DNA from: Halalkalibacter oceani
Lineage (GTDB): Bacteria > Bacillota > Bacilli > Bacillales > Bacillaceae_D
Reading direction: 5' to 3'
DNA length: 64,000 nt
Assembly: GCF_023715605.1 (NCBI RefSeq)
Contig: NZ_JAMBOL010000001.1
Location: 186,001 to 250,000 of the forward strand
The position numbers were made by a program, and so were the translations under genes. Below the pieces are notes generated by a model. The model ran no database searches and had not been told where the DNA came from. It was given only the letters and a program-made list of their open reading frames with translations. Every line of letters starts with the position of its first letter. Position 1 is the stretch's first letter. Positions 26,172 through 34,445 of this stretch are shown one piece after another.

Positions 26172-26651
26172 TTAATCGAGCGGATCGACCTTTTTACCGT
26201 ATTTCAGCAGGTCATAAATCGCCATCGCATCACTTGGATGGTCATCGGAATACCTTGCCGGAAACAGAGAAAAAAAGACAAAGTAAATCGAAAAATAGAC
26301 AAAGTTATAAAAAAAGATATGTGGAGGGAGAACATCGCTGTGAATCAGCCCGTTCACGATACAGATCGAAATAATATTAAAGAGAGACCCGCCAAGAAAA
26401 ATCATAATATGAGAGAAGGTCGTATCCTTTTTCAGCTTTTCATACTGGAAGAAGGAATGCCAAAAATAGATCCGGCGAATTTCAAAGCAGCCAATTTTAC
26501 ATAACCGTTTCCCTGCACCGAGGGAAAACTGTAATTTCCCGCCGAATAGCCAAACAAAAAACACATGACCAGCTTGATGGATTAAGGAGATCAGCGGCAA
26601 AATTACGAGTAGCGAAACAAGAAAAATTGGAATATCCGCAAGTGTAAACAT
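26172..26651 (-). CDS. M50-like membrane protein with degenerate active site
   Basis: 159 residues and four hydrophobic segments. LISLIHQAGHVFFVWLFGGK sits where site-2 proteases have HExxH; here it is HQAGH, so the catalytic Glu is Gln. RYSDDHPSDAMAIYDLLKYG near the C-terminus recalls the second M50 motif with a conserved Asp. It may be an inactive protease or a binding protein. The ATG at 26651 has AAAGGAGG; the longer frame has none. Confidence 0.65.
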   Translation of the reverse strand: MFTLADIPIFLVSLLVILPLISLIHQAGHVFFVWLFGGKLQFSLGAGKRLCKIGCFEIRRIYFWHSFFQYEKLKKDTTFSHIMIFLGGSLFNIISICIVNGLIHSDVLPPHIFFYNFVYFSIYFVFFSLFPARYSDDHPSDAMAIYDLLKYGKKVDPLD

Positions 26652-26762
26652 CTCATTTTCCTCCTTTGCTACAATGAACTGTTTTCTTCTATTGCCAACC
26701 GTATCCAAAAATAATCTTCTTTTTTTATGGAAAGTTGTAAAATTGAATGGGGTAAATGGTGG

Positions 26763-26793
26763 CGGACCGGCATGGAGTGTGCCGGTCCGTTTT
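26763..26793. terminator. Terminator-like hairpin
   Basis: CGGACCGGCA / TGCCGGTCCG stem followed by TTTT on the plus strand. It stands between the M50-like gene and the membrane-gene fragment at 26829. Confidence 0.6.
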
Positions 26794-26828
26794 AAAGTCT
26801 AAAAAATCCGTATTCATCCTAAAGCGAT

Positions 26829-26957
26829 TTATTTATCCAGTGCCAGTTTTAATCGTTTTCGTTTGCTGTAAATAGTGATCAAAAGTAACATCATCGCAAT
26901 CCAGAAAGGGGGCTGATGGAATGTATGCTTGAGGGTTAAAAGTTGGTAGAGAAACAA
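26829..26957 (-). pseudogene. C-terminal fragment of a membrane protein gene
   Basis: 42 codons read LFLYQLLTLKHTFHQPPFWI, then AMMLLLITIYSKRKRLKLAL and a stop. This is a transmembrane helix with a basic cytoplasmic tail, as at the end of a polytopic protein. In frame, a stop codon lies just upstream at 26961-26963 and the DNA turns into the TetR fragment on the other strand. So the rest of the gene has been lost. Original family unknown. Confidence 0.45.
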
Positions 26958-27056
26958 TCCTTAGTAGCAGAAGCTAGAGGAGAACAGATTATAGTAGCAT
27001 CGATTAGGACACTTGCTGATATTGGTTATCCTACTTATGAGAGGTTTAAACCTTAA
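26943..27056 (+). pseudogene. Truncated TetR-family regulator
   Basis: TTG start after TGAGGGTTAAAAG; the 37-codon product begins VEKQSLVAEARGEQIIVASI and continues RTLADIGY, a clear TetR N-terminus (helix 1 before the helix-turn-helix). After IGY it departs from the family (PTYERFKP) and stops, so the DNA-binding helices and ligand domain are gone. It lies 62 bases before the aldo/keto reductase gene, which it probably once regulated. Confidence 0.7.
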
Positions 27057-27060
27057 GATG

Positions 27061-27092
27061 AACGGTAAAAGATGATAACGGTAAAAGATGAT
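27061..27092 (+). repeat. 16-bp tandem duplication
   Basis: AACGGTAAAAGATGAT occurs twice head to tail directly before the ribosome binding site of the aldo/keto reductase gene and just after the TetR truncation. It looks like a repair or slippage scar. Confidence 0.8.
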
Positions 27093-27118
27093 TATGAATG
27101 AAACAGGAGGAGAATGAC

Positions 27119-28105
27119 ATGGATAACATAAAAGCATTACTGACTCAAAAAATAGGACTTGGAACAGCACCACTTGGCAATATGTTTCGTGAAGTGCCGG
27201 AAGAAGAAGCACAAGCGACGATCGAAGCGGCCTGGAATGCCGGGATTCGTTATTATGATACAGCACCATTTTACGGGGCAGGACTGGCCGAGCTTCGCTT
27301 AGGTACATTTCTTTCTAACAAAAACCGTGATGATTATGTTTTAAGTACAAAAGTTGGTCGTGTCATTGAAGATGAAACCGAGGAAAAAGAAGGACTTTTT
27401 GAGTACGGCCGAACCAATAAAGTTACGACAGACTACTCTGCAGAAGCGACCCATGCCTCCATCAACCAAAGCATGGAAAGACTGCAAACCACTCGACTGG
27501 ACTTTGTATTTGTGCACGACCTCTCACCTGATTTTCATGGAGACGAGTGGATCGCCAAATTTGAAGAAGCGCGAACAGGTGCCTTCCTTGTTCTTGATGA
27601 CTTAAAGGAACAAGGCGTCATAAAAGGATGGGGGCTGGGCGTAAACACAACAATTCCAATCGAGCTTGCCCTTCAACTTGAAGAAGTACATCCAACTATT
27701 TGCTTACAAGCAACCCAATACACACTTCTTGATCATGAAGATACTCTTCGCAGAATGATGCCTGAAGTCGAGCAATCAAAATCAGCCATTGTTGTAGGTG
27801 CACCGTATAGCTCGGGAGCCCTGCTTGGCGGAGATCACTATAACTACGGTGAGATCCCACCAGACGTTCAAACGAAAATTAACAAATTAACAGAAGTAGC
27901 AGAGTCTCACGGCGTCAGTCTAAAAGCAGCAGCGCTACAGTTTTCAACAGCGCATCCAGCTGTAGCTGCGGTCATTCCTGGATCAACGAGACCCGATCGC
28001 ATTGAGGAAGACCTCGAAGCCTTGCGAGAGAAAATCCCAGAAGCATTCTGGCAGGAATTAATTGAAAAACAACTCATTTCAGCAGTCGCACCTTTGCCGT
28101 TGTAA
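27119..28105 (+). CDS. Aldo/keto reductase
   Basis: 328 residues, TIM-barrel NADPH-dependent oxidoreductase. Catalytic tetrad visible: Asp and Tyr in YYDTAPFYGAGLAE, Lys in VLSTKVGR, His in FVFVHDLS; the cofactor segment near the C-terminus is AVIPGSTRPDRIEED. Closest in layout to sugar or pyridoxal dehydrogenases of the family, substrate unknown. The ATG at 27119 has AGGAGG. Third positions are more A-rich than in neighbouring genes, and a TetR remnant precedes it, suggesting acquired DNA. Confidence 0.88.
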   Translation: MDNIKALLTQKIGLGTAPLGNMFREVPEEEAQATIEAAWNAGIRYYDTAPFYGAGLAELRLGTFLSNKNRDDYVLSTKVGRVIEDETEEKEGLFEYGRTNKVTTDYSAEATHASINQSMERLQTTRLDFVFVHDLSPDFHGDEWIAKFEEARTGAFLVLDDLKEQGVIKGWGLGVNTTIPIELALQLEEVHPTICLQATQYTLLDHEDTLRRMMPEVEQSKSAIVVGAPYSSGALLGGDHYNYGEIPPDVQTKINKLTEVAESHGVSLKAAALQFSTAHPAVAAVIPGSTRPDRIEEDLEALREKIPEAFWQELIEKQLISAVAPLPL

Positions 28106-28457
28106 AGGAATAAAGTGTACCTTTGTAAAGGACATTTTCATAAAGCCTAAGCTACTTCTAAAAGATGGGCACTGCACGATAGCGTAAAATAGTTTGTGTA
28201 AATGAATAAAAGCGCTTTTCTAGTAGAATAAAGTTAGCGTTAACTAACTCATTAACAGATAAACAAAGAGCTGTGGTTAGATTCTCTATAAAACCAGTTA
28301 CTAAAAAGTACTGTAGGCTGGACTACTAATCCACAGCGTTGCTTTTAGTATAAAAAACGATACTAAAAAAAGCACTAGAGGTAGCGAACCTCTTGTGCTT
28401 AATATACAAGGCTGGACAAAAGGTAATAACAACCTTTTGTTCAGCCTCTTGTCTTTT
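28106..28457. other. Intergenic AT-rich stretch with two hairpins
   Basis: No gene seen. 28370-28401 is an AAGCAC.AGAGG / CCTCT.GTGCTT hairpin. 28408-28448 is AGGCTG.ACAAAAGGT with ACCTTTTGT.CAGCCT, loop AATAACA, between converging genes, a bidirectional terminator. Around 28235-28260 the short dyad GTTAGCGTTAACTAAC could be an operator remnant. Confidence 0.55.
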
Positions 28458-29468
28458 TTATTCTGCTAAAATCTCATCAAGCCGTGATGTGTCGACGAGT
28501 CCGTCTAAGTCAGGGTCCTGATCCATAAATTTTAACTCATAGGATGCGTTTGCCCATTCCTGTAGGGCATCTGGGTACGTTTCGGTCGTCACCTTCATCC
28601 GATTCCACGCTTTTTCAAGCACTGGCTCCGGCAGGCGGTTTTGCGTCAGATCATACAAATGATCGTTAATGGTCGTCAACGTATCAGCGACATCCGCTTC
28701 TGTATAGTCGACCGCTTCCTTATGACCACGGAGAACAGCATCCACCGCTTCCGGATTTTCTTCGAGATATTGCTTTGATGTAACCACGACGACACTAGGC
28801 AATGTTTCGCCTAAGAAAACCTGGTCCCATTCGGCGACGACATTGGCATTATGCTCTTCGACAAGGAATGTTCCCCAAGGCTCAGGAGCAGCAGCGGCGT
28901 CAATTTGTCCTTGTTCAAACATCGCGACCATATTGGCCGGCGCAATACGGGACTGATGCTCGACCGTTCCACCGACGCGGTTTGATTCTAGTCCGATATC
29001 CTTCAGCATAATTTCAAGCTGAACGTTGTGAGTGCAGCCGTTACCAGGGGTACAGAATGATTTGCCGCCAAAGTCCTCCAACGTTTCAATCCCTGAATCT
29101 TCACGTGAGACGATTAATGTCGCCCCGTTGGCCGCAGCGCCGAGAATGACAATATCTCCTCCCGCGAGGAAATAGTTAATTGCCGGACCAGGCCCTACAT
29201 AGCCGATATCCAGATTTCCTGTTTCCAGCGCATCAATAAAATCATTTCCATTAGGAAAATGAGTGTATTCCGCTCCTCTGTCCCCGAGCTGTTGATCAAA
29301 AAAGCCTTTCTCTTTGCCGACAATTGCCGCGGCATGATCGAGATTAGGAAAATAACCGATTCTTACAGGACCGTCTTCCGTAGAGGAACTGCCCGTGCCG
29401 CCGGCTCCGCATGCTGTTATCGTCGCCAGCAGTAAAGCAGCTCCCGTCATTTTTAACCATTTTTTCAT
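28458..29468 (-). CDS. ABC transporter substrate-binding lipoprotein (sulfonate/nitrate/taurine type)
   Basis: 336 residues. Lipobox TITAC at about 16-20 after MKKWLKMTGAALLLA. SsuA/NrtA-like fold: RIGYFPNLDHAAAIVGKEKG, NGDFIDALETG.., DIGYVGPGPAINYF, and DAAAAPEPWGTFL. It captures a small anion such as an aliphatic sulfonate for the permease encoded upstream; the exact ligand cannot be read. Third gene of a minus-strand operon ATPase-permease-binding protein. Confidence 0.88.
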   Translation of the reverse strand: MKKWLKMTGAALLLATITACGAGGTGSSSTEDGPVRIGYFPNLDHAAAIVGKEKGFFDQQLGDRGAEYTHFPNGNDFIDALETGNLDIGYVGPGPAINYFLAGGDIVILGAAANGATLIVSREDSGIETLEDFGGKSFCTPGNGCTHNVQLEIMLKDIGLESNRVGGTVEHQSRIAPANMVAMFEQGQIDAAAAPEPWGTFLVEEHNANVVAEWDQVFLGETLPSVVVVTSKQYLEENPEAVDAVLRGHKEAVDYTEADVADTLTTINDHLYDLTQNRLPEPVLEKAWNRMKVTTETYPDALQEWANASYELKFMDQDPDLDGLVDTSRLDEILAE

Positions 29469-29491
29469 CGTTGTTTCTCCCCTTTATTTTT

Positions 29492-30250
29492 TTATGATTT
29501 GGCATATCCCCAGCGGGTGAGGACCTTTCGTTCAATTGGATTAAAAATAAAATATTCAACAATAAGACCGATGATCGCAATGATGATCATAATCGCAATG
29601 ACAAGCTCCATATTGAAAAAGTCACGTGCATCAAGCAATGTTCTGCCGAGCCCGCCGCGTCCGAGCAATTCCGCCGCCATTAACGCGCGCCAGCCAAAAG
29701 CCCATGAGAGGCGAATCCCTGTAAGCGCGGATGGAATCGAAGCGGGAATCATCACTTTCCAAATTAACTCATAGCCTTTGTAGCCCATCGTCCGCGCGGC
29801 GCGGATCAGGAGCGGCTGGACGTTCTTGATGCCCATCCGGACATTCATCGTCATCGGCCATGTACCACCAAGCACAATCACAAACAGGATCGCCCCGGTT
29901 CCTCCCTGGAACATCACGAGGGCGAGCGGCAGCCAGACGATGCTCGGAACGGACTGTAACGCAACGACGAGCGAGCCTAATGTTTCATCAGCGAGCTTTG
30001 AAGTGGCGAGAATAATGCCTAAAATCGAACCGATGAGGACGGCGAGCAAAAAGCCGAGTCCGATCCGGCCGATGCTTGTCGTCAAGGCGGCCGTTAAGAT
30101 CCCTGTTTCAAAAAATCCTTTATACAGTTGCACAAAGGAAAGAAGAGGAGAGGGAAACATTTCGGTGCCGAAAACGTCAAGTCTATATATGGTCTCCCAT
30201 ATTACGATGAGAGCTGTAAAGAAGAGTAGCCTTCTGACTACGGTAATCAT
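29492..30250 (-). CDS. ABC transporter permease (SsuC/TauC type)
   Basis: 252 residues, six transmembrane segments, with the EAA-like loop RAARTMGYKGYELIWKVMIP and the family ending GLIVEYFIFNPIERKVLTRW. The ATG at 30250 has AAGGAGG; its start lies inside the ATPase gene (68-base overlap), so translation is coupled. Confidence 0.9.
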   Translation of the reverse strand: MITVVRRLLFFTALIVIWETIYRLDVFGTEMFPSPLLSFVQLYKGFFETGILTAALTTSIGRIGLGFLLAVLIGSILGIILATSKLADETLGSLVVALQSVPSIVWLPLALVMFQGGTGAILFVIVLGGTWPMTMNVRMGIKNVQPLLIRAARTMGYKGYELIWKVMIPASIPSALTGIRLSWAFGWRALMAAELLGRGGLGRTLLDARDFFNMELVIAIMIIIAIIGLIVEYFIFNPIERKVLTRWGYAKS

Positions 30251-31028
30251 CACCCATCTCCTCCTTCATGACTTTCTCGATCTCGCCGGCCAATTGCTGG
30301 CTGATCTGTTCTTCCAGCGCGGCAAAGACCGGGTCCGATGATTTGCGCGGCCGGGCCATCGGCACGTCGTAAATGTTGACAATGCCTCCGGGGCGGACTC
30401 CCATTAAGACGATTCTGTCGGAAAGCAGGATCGACTCGCGGATGTTGTGAGTGACAAACAAAATCGTTTTGCCTGTCTGCTCCCAAATATATTGCACTTC
30501 TTTGTGCAGCATCGAGCGCGTCTGTTCATCTAACGCGCCAAACGGTTCGTCCATCAGCAGCACTTCCGGGTCCATCGCCAGAGCGCGCGCAATCGAAACG
30601 CGTTGTTTCATTCCTCCGGAAAGCTCATGAGGATAGGCGTCGACGAATTTGCTGAGATGAACAAGCTTTAAGTATTCGAGTGCTCTCTCCTTTGCTTCCT
30701 GCTTGGAATATTGCTTCTTGATCGCAAAGATTACATTATCGAGAACCGACATCCATGGCATGAGAGCAGCCTCCTGAAACACAACGCCTCGATCCGCTCC
30801 GGGTTCTTTTACTTCGCGGTTCCCGACAAGAACCGTCCCCGTGCTTGCGTTTTCTAAACCTGCGACAATATTAAGTAAAGTCGACTTTCCGCATCCGGAT
30901 GGTCCTAATAAGGAAACGAACTCACCAGACTTTACATGCAAATCTATATGCTCAAAAACAGTGTAGGAGGTGTTTTCCTGCTTGTTTTCAAATGTTTTCC
31001 CAACTTGTTGAATCTGAATGTCAGACAT
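30183..31028 (-). CDS. ABC transporter ATPase (SsuB/TauB type)
   Basis: 281 residues. Walker A LLGPSGCGKSTL, Q loop VFQEAALMPW, signature ELSGGMKQRVSIARA, Walker B LLMDEPFGALDEQT, switch His in FVTHNI. Promoter-proximal gene of the operon with AAGGAGG before the ATG. The C-terminus extends past the usual end and overlaps the permease start. Confidence 0.92.
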   Translation of the reverse strand: MSDIQIQQVGKTFENKQENTSYTVFEHIDLHVKSGEFVSLLGPSGCGKSTLLNIVAGLENASTGTVLVGNREVKEPGADRGVVFQEAALMPWMSVLDNVIFAIKKQYSKQEAKERALEYLKLVHLSKFVDAYPHELSGGMKQRVSIARALAMDPEVLLMDEPFGALDEQTRSMLHKEVQYIWEQTGKTILFVTHNIRESILLSDRIVLMGVRPGGIVNIYDVPMARPRKSSDPVFAALEEQISQQLAGEIEKVMKEEMGDDYRSQKATLLYSSHRNMGDHI

Positions 31029-31343
31029 GTTTGCCAGCCTCCTTCCCTGAAAGAAAATATTTTTATAAATCTTATAAAAATAGTCGGTTATTCATTTTAG
31101 TATATGTAGAGGGGCGGATGCTGTCAATTCTTTTTTCGCAAAACAGCGTGGTATATAGAGGATCAGCATGAAAAGAACAGCGGTCATTCGATAGCAAAAA
31201 GCTCAGTACGCAGGTAAGAATTAAAACGGAAAAAGGGAAATGATGACGGGCAACTTTCTCAAGGGAACAAATATATGGTAAGATAGGCGTTGTAATGCAC
31301 TTGATAGTGGGAAAAGAAATGGGCAAAGACAAGGAGAGCCGAA
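31029..31343. other. Divergent intergenic region before spo0B
   Basis: About 315 AT-rich bases between the ABC operon (minus) and spo0B (plus). No coding frame with a ribosome binding site, no riboswitch fold I recognise and no clear consensus promoter. B. subtilis has rplU-ysxB-rpmA before spo0B; they are absent here, so this is a synteny breakpoint. Confidence 0.6.
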
Positions 31344-31874
31344 ATGACGAATCATTTTGATGTAGTAGAGGCGCTTCGTCATGCACGTCACGACTGGTTG
31401 AATATTATGCAGCTCATTAAAGGAAATCTGGCGTTGAAACGCTATGATCGAATTGCTGATATTATTGACGAGGTGGCGCGCCAGTCGAGTAGTGAAAGTG
31501 AAATTTCAAATATACAAGCCCCGAGTGTGTCCTATTTTTTGTTGACGTTTAATTGGTTCTGCCGCGAGATGAAATTAGAGATGGATGTGGCGGGAGATGT
31601 CTTTTCTTTGGCAAAGCAGGAGCAGGAGCTGTTACGCATCTGCAAGCAAATTATAGAGCGCTTAGCTCGTGAAAGCACATTGGACACAGAAAACCATCTG
31701 CTACTGACTTTTTTATTTACCGATCAGCAGTGTGAGTTAACGTTTGATTATCAGGGAACATTACAGCAAGAAGGGCAGTCTCTCGTTGAGTATGCGGCTC
31801 GGGAGCCGGCTGTCGAACTCGTGGAAGTTAGTAAACAGGAATGTGTCCTACTAACTCGTTTTACAAGAAGCTGA
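31344..31874 (+). CDS. spo0B: Sporulation initiation phosphotransferase Spo0B
   Basis: 176 residues. Passes phosphate from Spo0F to Spo0A in the phosphorelay. The active His is in RHARHDWLNIMQLIKGNLAL (H16, the counterpart of B. subtilis H30 in HDW..). The rest is a degenerate kinase-like domain without an ATP site, as usual. AAGGAGAG before the ATG; 11 bases separate it from obg, the conserved pair. Confidence 0.92.
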   Translation: MTNHFDVVEALRHARHDWLNIMQLIKGNLALKRYDRIADIIDEVARQSSSESEISNIQAPSVSYFLLTFNWFCREMKLEMDVAGDVFSLAKQEQELLRICKQIIERLARESTLDTENHLLLTFLFTDQQCELTFDYQGTLQQEGQSLVEYAAREPAVELVEVSKQECVLLTRFTRS

Positions 31875-31885
31875 GGTGAAGAAAG

Positions 31886-33169
31886 GTGTTTGTCGATAAA
31901 GTCAAGGTTTATGTAAAAGGTGGCGACGGAGGAAATGGAATGGTTGCGTTCCGTCGAGAAAAGTACGTGCCCGATGGGGGCCCGGCCGGCGGTGACGGCG
32001 GAAAAGGCGCAAGCGTCGTCTTTGAAGTGGAGGAAGGTCTGCGAACGTTGATGGACTTTCGTTATAACCGGCATTTTAAAGCGGATCGGGGAGAGCATGG
32101 CCGCCCGAAAGGTCAGCATGGTAAAAATGCGGAGGATATGGTCGTCAAGGTGCCTCCGGGAACGACGGTCGTTGATGAACAAACAGGACAGGTTATCGCT
32201 GATTTAACCGAACATGGTCAGCGCGCTGTTATCGCCAAAGGCGGCCGTGGTGGCCGGGGAAACATCCGCTTTGCGACGCCTGCCAATCCCGCACCCGAAA
32301 TCGCGGAAAATGGCGAGCCGGGAACAGAGCGCGAAGTCGTTCTTGAGCTGAAGGTGCTCGCTGATGTTGGCCTTGTCGGGTTTCCGAGCGTTGGTAAGTC
32401 AACATTGCTCTCGGTCGTCTCGGCGGCCAAGCCGAAAATCGCCGATTATCATTTTACGACGATCACGCCTAACTTGGGCGTCGTCGAAACAGAGGATAAC
32501 AGAAGCTTCGTCATGGCTGATTTGCCTGGATTAATCGAAGGGGCGCATGAAGGAGTCGGCCTCGGTCATCAGTTTTTGCGTCATATCGAGCGGACGCGCG
32601 TCATCGTTCATGTGATTGACATGTCGGCTCTTGAAGGGCGCGACCCTTATGAGGATTATGTGCTGATTAATGATGAATTGAAGCAATACAATTTACGTCT
32701 GTTGGAGAGGCCGCAGTTGATTGTTGCCAATAAAATGGACATGCCCGAGGCGGAAGAAAACCTCAAGCGCTTCAAGGAACAGCTTGAGGACGATCACCCT
32801 GTATTTCCGATTTCAGCGATTACGAGAGAGGGCGTACGGGAGCTGCTCTTAACGATCGCCGATAAAATTGAGCAGACGCCGGAATTTCCGCTTCATGAGG
32901 AAACAGAGGAATCAACCCGGGTTGTCTACAAGCATCAGAAGGAGGAAGCCCGGTTTGTGCTATCGCGTGATGATGATGGCGTCTTTGTCATCTCAGGGCC
33001 GGAAATCGAGCGCCTCTTCAAAATGACCGACTTCTCAAGAGACGAATCGGTCCGCCGCTTCGCCCGCCAAATGCGGCACATGGGAATCGACGAAGCACTC
33101 CGCCAACGCGGCGCCAAAGACGGCGACCTCGTCCGCATCCTGAAGTTCGAATTTGAATTTATAGACTAG
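31886..33169 (+). CDS. obg: Obg/CgtA GTPase
   Basis: 427 residues. Gly-rich Obg fold 1-158; G domain with G1 [10 protein letters not shown]3 DLPGLIEG, G4 NKMD; C-terminal OCT domain from about 345. Ribosome-assembly and stress GTPase, essential for growth and sporulation in B. subtilis. GTG start with AGGTGAAGAAAG. Its 3' end is followed at once by the hairpin that begins the repeat array. Confidence 0.97.
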   Translation: MFVDKVKVYVKGGDGGNGMVAFRREKYVPDGGPAGGDGGKGASVVFEVEEGLRTLMDFRYNRHFKADRGEHGRPKGQHGKNAEDMVVKVPPGTTVVDEQTGQVIADLTEHGQRAVIAKGGRGGRGNIRFATPANPAPEIAENGEPGTEREVVLELKVLADVGLVGFPSVGKSTLLSVVSAAKPKIADYHFTTITPNLGVVETEDNRSFVMADLPGLIEGAHEGVGLGHQFLRHIERTRVIVHVIDMSALEGRDPYEDYVLINDELKQYNLRLLERPQLIVANKMDMPEAEENLKRFKEQLEDDHPVFPISAITREGVRELLLTIADKIEQTPEFPLHEETEESTRVVYKHQKEEARFVLSRDDDGVFVISGPEIERLFKMTDFSRDESVRRFARQMRHMGIDEALRQRGAKDGDLVRILKFEFEFID

Positions 33170-33206
33170 ACAAGAACCCCAGCCCGCCCTTGGCTGGGGT
33201 TCTTGT
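33170..33206 (+). terminator. obg terminator, also first hairpin of the array
   Basis: CAAGAACCCCAGCC pairs with GGCTGGGGTTCTTG, 14 bp. In the later array units the right arm is kept but the left arm's CAAGAACCC is replaced, so only this copy is a full terminator. Confidence 0.75.
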
Positions 33207-33700
33207 CGTAGCGAAGAGCGAAGCCGCTGCAAGGTTTTGAAGTCCGCAAGGAACGGGGTTCTCCTTGCGGACGGGCAACGAGCGAGCCGGAGCAGAGTCA
33301 GCCCGCCCTTGGCTGGGGTTCTTGTCGTAGCGAAGAGCGAAGCCGCTGCAAGGTTTTGAAGTCCGCAAGGAACGGGGTTCTCCTTGAGGACGGGCAGCGA
33401 GCGAGCCGGAGCAGAGTCAGCCCGCCCAAGGCTGGGGGTTCTTGTCGTAGCGAAGAGCGAAGCCGCTGCGGGGTTTTTTGAAGTCCGCAAGGAACGGGTT
33501 TCTCCTTGAGGACGGGCAGCGAGCGAGCCGGAGCAGAGTCAGCCCGCCCAAGGCTGGGGGTTCTTGTCGTAGCGAAGAGCGAAGCCGCTGCGAGGTTTTG
33601 AAGTCCGCAAGGAACGGGTTTCTCCTTGAGGACGGGCAGCGAGCGAGCCGGAGCAGAGTCAGCCTGCCCTTGGCTGGGGGTTCTTGTCGTAGCGAAGAGC
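33175..33700. repeat. Tandem array of about 120 bp, five units, after obg
   Basis: The landmark GTCGTAGCGAAGAGCG starts at 33205, 33324, 33444, 33566 and 33686, giving periods of 119, 120, 122 and 120; the fifth unit is cut short. Each unit has GCCGCTGC, a GGTTTT spacer, a hairpin GTCCGCAAGGA / TCCTTGCGGAC (right arm TCCTTGAGGAC in units 2-4), GAGCGAGCCGGAGCAGAGTC, and the CAGCC...GGCTGGGG stem. Because the period is near a multiple of three, open frames cross it on both strands; they look accidental. Confidence 0.9.
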
Positions 33701-33915
33701 GGGAGCTTTCGTAACTCGAAGAAGAGTAATGGCTCCGCGCGTTGCGCGCCTTGCTTCGAGAAATCCACTCGTAGCAAGGCTTTCAAAATCAGGCAACGGC
33801 TACGCTCATTACGAAAAAGCTGCTGAAAAAGTGTAAATCGTACTTTTTCAGCAGCTTCTTGTCTCTTCGTGGGAGACAGGTTTTCATTAGTAAGGGACAA
33901 ATTTGGGGGATGATG
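33701..33915. other. Intergenic stretch between the array and the pheBA promoter
   Basis: Contains CTCGAAG/CTTCGAG and GCGCG/CGCGC short dyads, then a clear terminator-like hairpin at 33824-33861 (GCTGCTGAAAAAGT paired with ACTTTTTCAGCAGC and a T-containing tail). No gene seen. Confidence 0.6.
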
Positions 33916-33944
33916 TTGTCAAAAGGGGTTGCGAATTCTATAAT
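33916..33944 (+). promoter_or_regulatory. pheB-pheA promoter
   Basis: TTGTCA (33916-33921), 17-base spacer, TATAAT (33939-33944): near-consensus sigma-A promoter 40 bases before pheB. Confidence 0.85.
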
Positions 33945-33983
33945 GGGAAGATAATGATCTACTGAAAGAAGGTGAACCATGCT

Positions 33984-34430
33984 ATGGCTTCGCGTAAATC
34001 ATTTTATCTCGTGCGTGAGGATATGCTTACGGACGCGATGGAAAAAACACTGGAAGCGAAAGAACTGCTGCATTCCGGCAAAGTGAAAAAAATCAATGAG
34101 GCTGTACATAAGGTCGGGTTAAGCCGCAGCGCCTTTTATAAATACAAGGATGGAATTTTTCCTTTTCATACAATGGTAAGAGAAAAAATCATCACACTTT
34201 CGATTATTTTAGTAGATCGGTCTGGTTCATTGTCACAGCTACTCGGGAAGGTTGCTGAAACAGGGGCAAACGTGCTAACGATTAACCAGACGATTCCATT
34301 GCAGGGACGCGCCCATATGACATTAACGATAGACACGGCCCCGATGAAGCTTGAATTTGATGAAGTAATGGAGTGGCTGGAAGGGCTTGAAGTAGTGGAA
34401 AAAGTCGAAATGGTCGGCTCGGGATCTTAG
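33984..34430 (+). CDS. pheB: ACT-domain regulatory protein PheB
   Basis: 148 residues. N-terminal helix-turn-helix-like part ([20 protein letters not shown]) and a C-terminal ACT domain from about 70 ([34 protein letters not shown]). Once annotated as chorismate mutase; now regarded as an amino-acid-responsive regulator. The ATG at 33984 is preferred to the GTG at 33972, which lies in the GAAGGTG site. It precedes pheA by 15 bases. Confidence 0.85.
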   Translation: MASRKSFYLVREDMLTDAMEKTLEAKELLHSGKVKKINEAVHKVGLSRSAFYKYKDGIFPFHTMVREKIITLSIILVDRSGSLSQLLGKVAETGANVLTINQTIPLQGRAHMTLTIDTAPMKLEFDEVMEWLEGLEVVEKVEMVGSGS

Positions 34431-34445
34431 GGAGGAGAGAGCAGC

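Noticed and set aside
28106-28457. Possible small gene in the gap after the aldo/keto reductase
   Set aside because: No frame with a ribosome binding site longer than a few codons; hairpins explain most of the structure.
33175-33700. CRISPR array
   Set aside because: Units of about 120 bp are contiguous, without unique spacers, and no cas genes are present.
33298-33900. A 200-codon open frame on the minus strand across the obg repeat array
   Set aside because: It exists because the array period is near a multiple of three and stop codons are absent in the unit; other frames on both strands are open too. No ribosome binding site and no recognisable domain.
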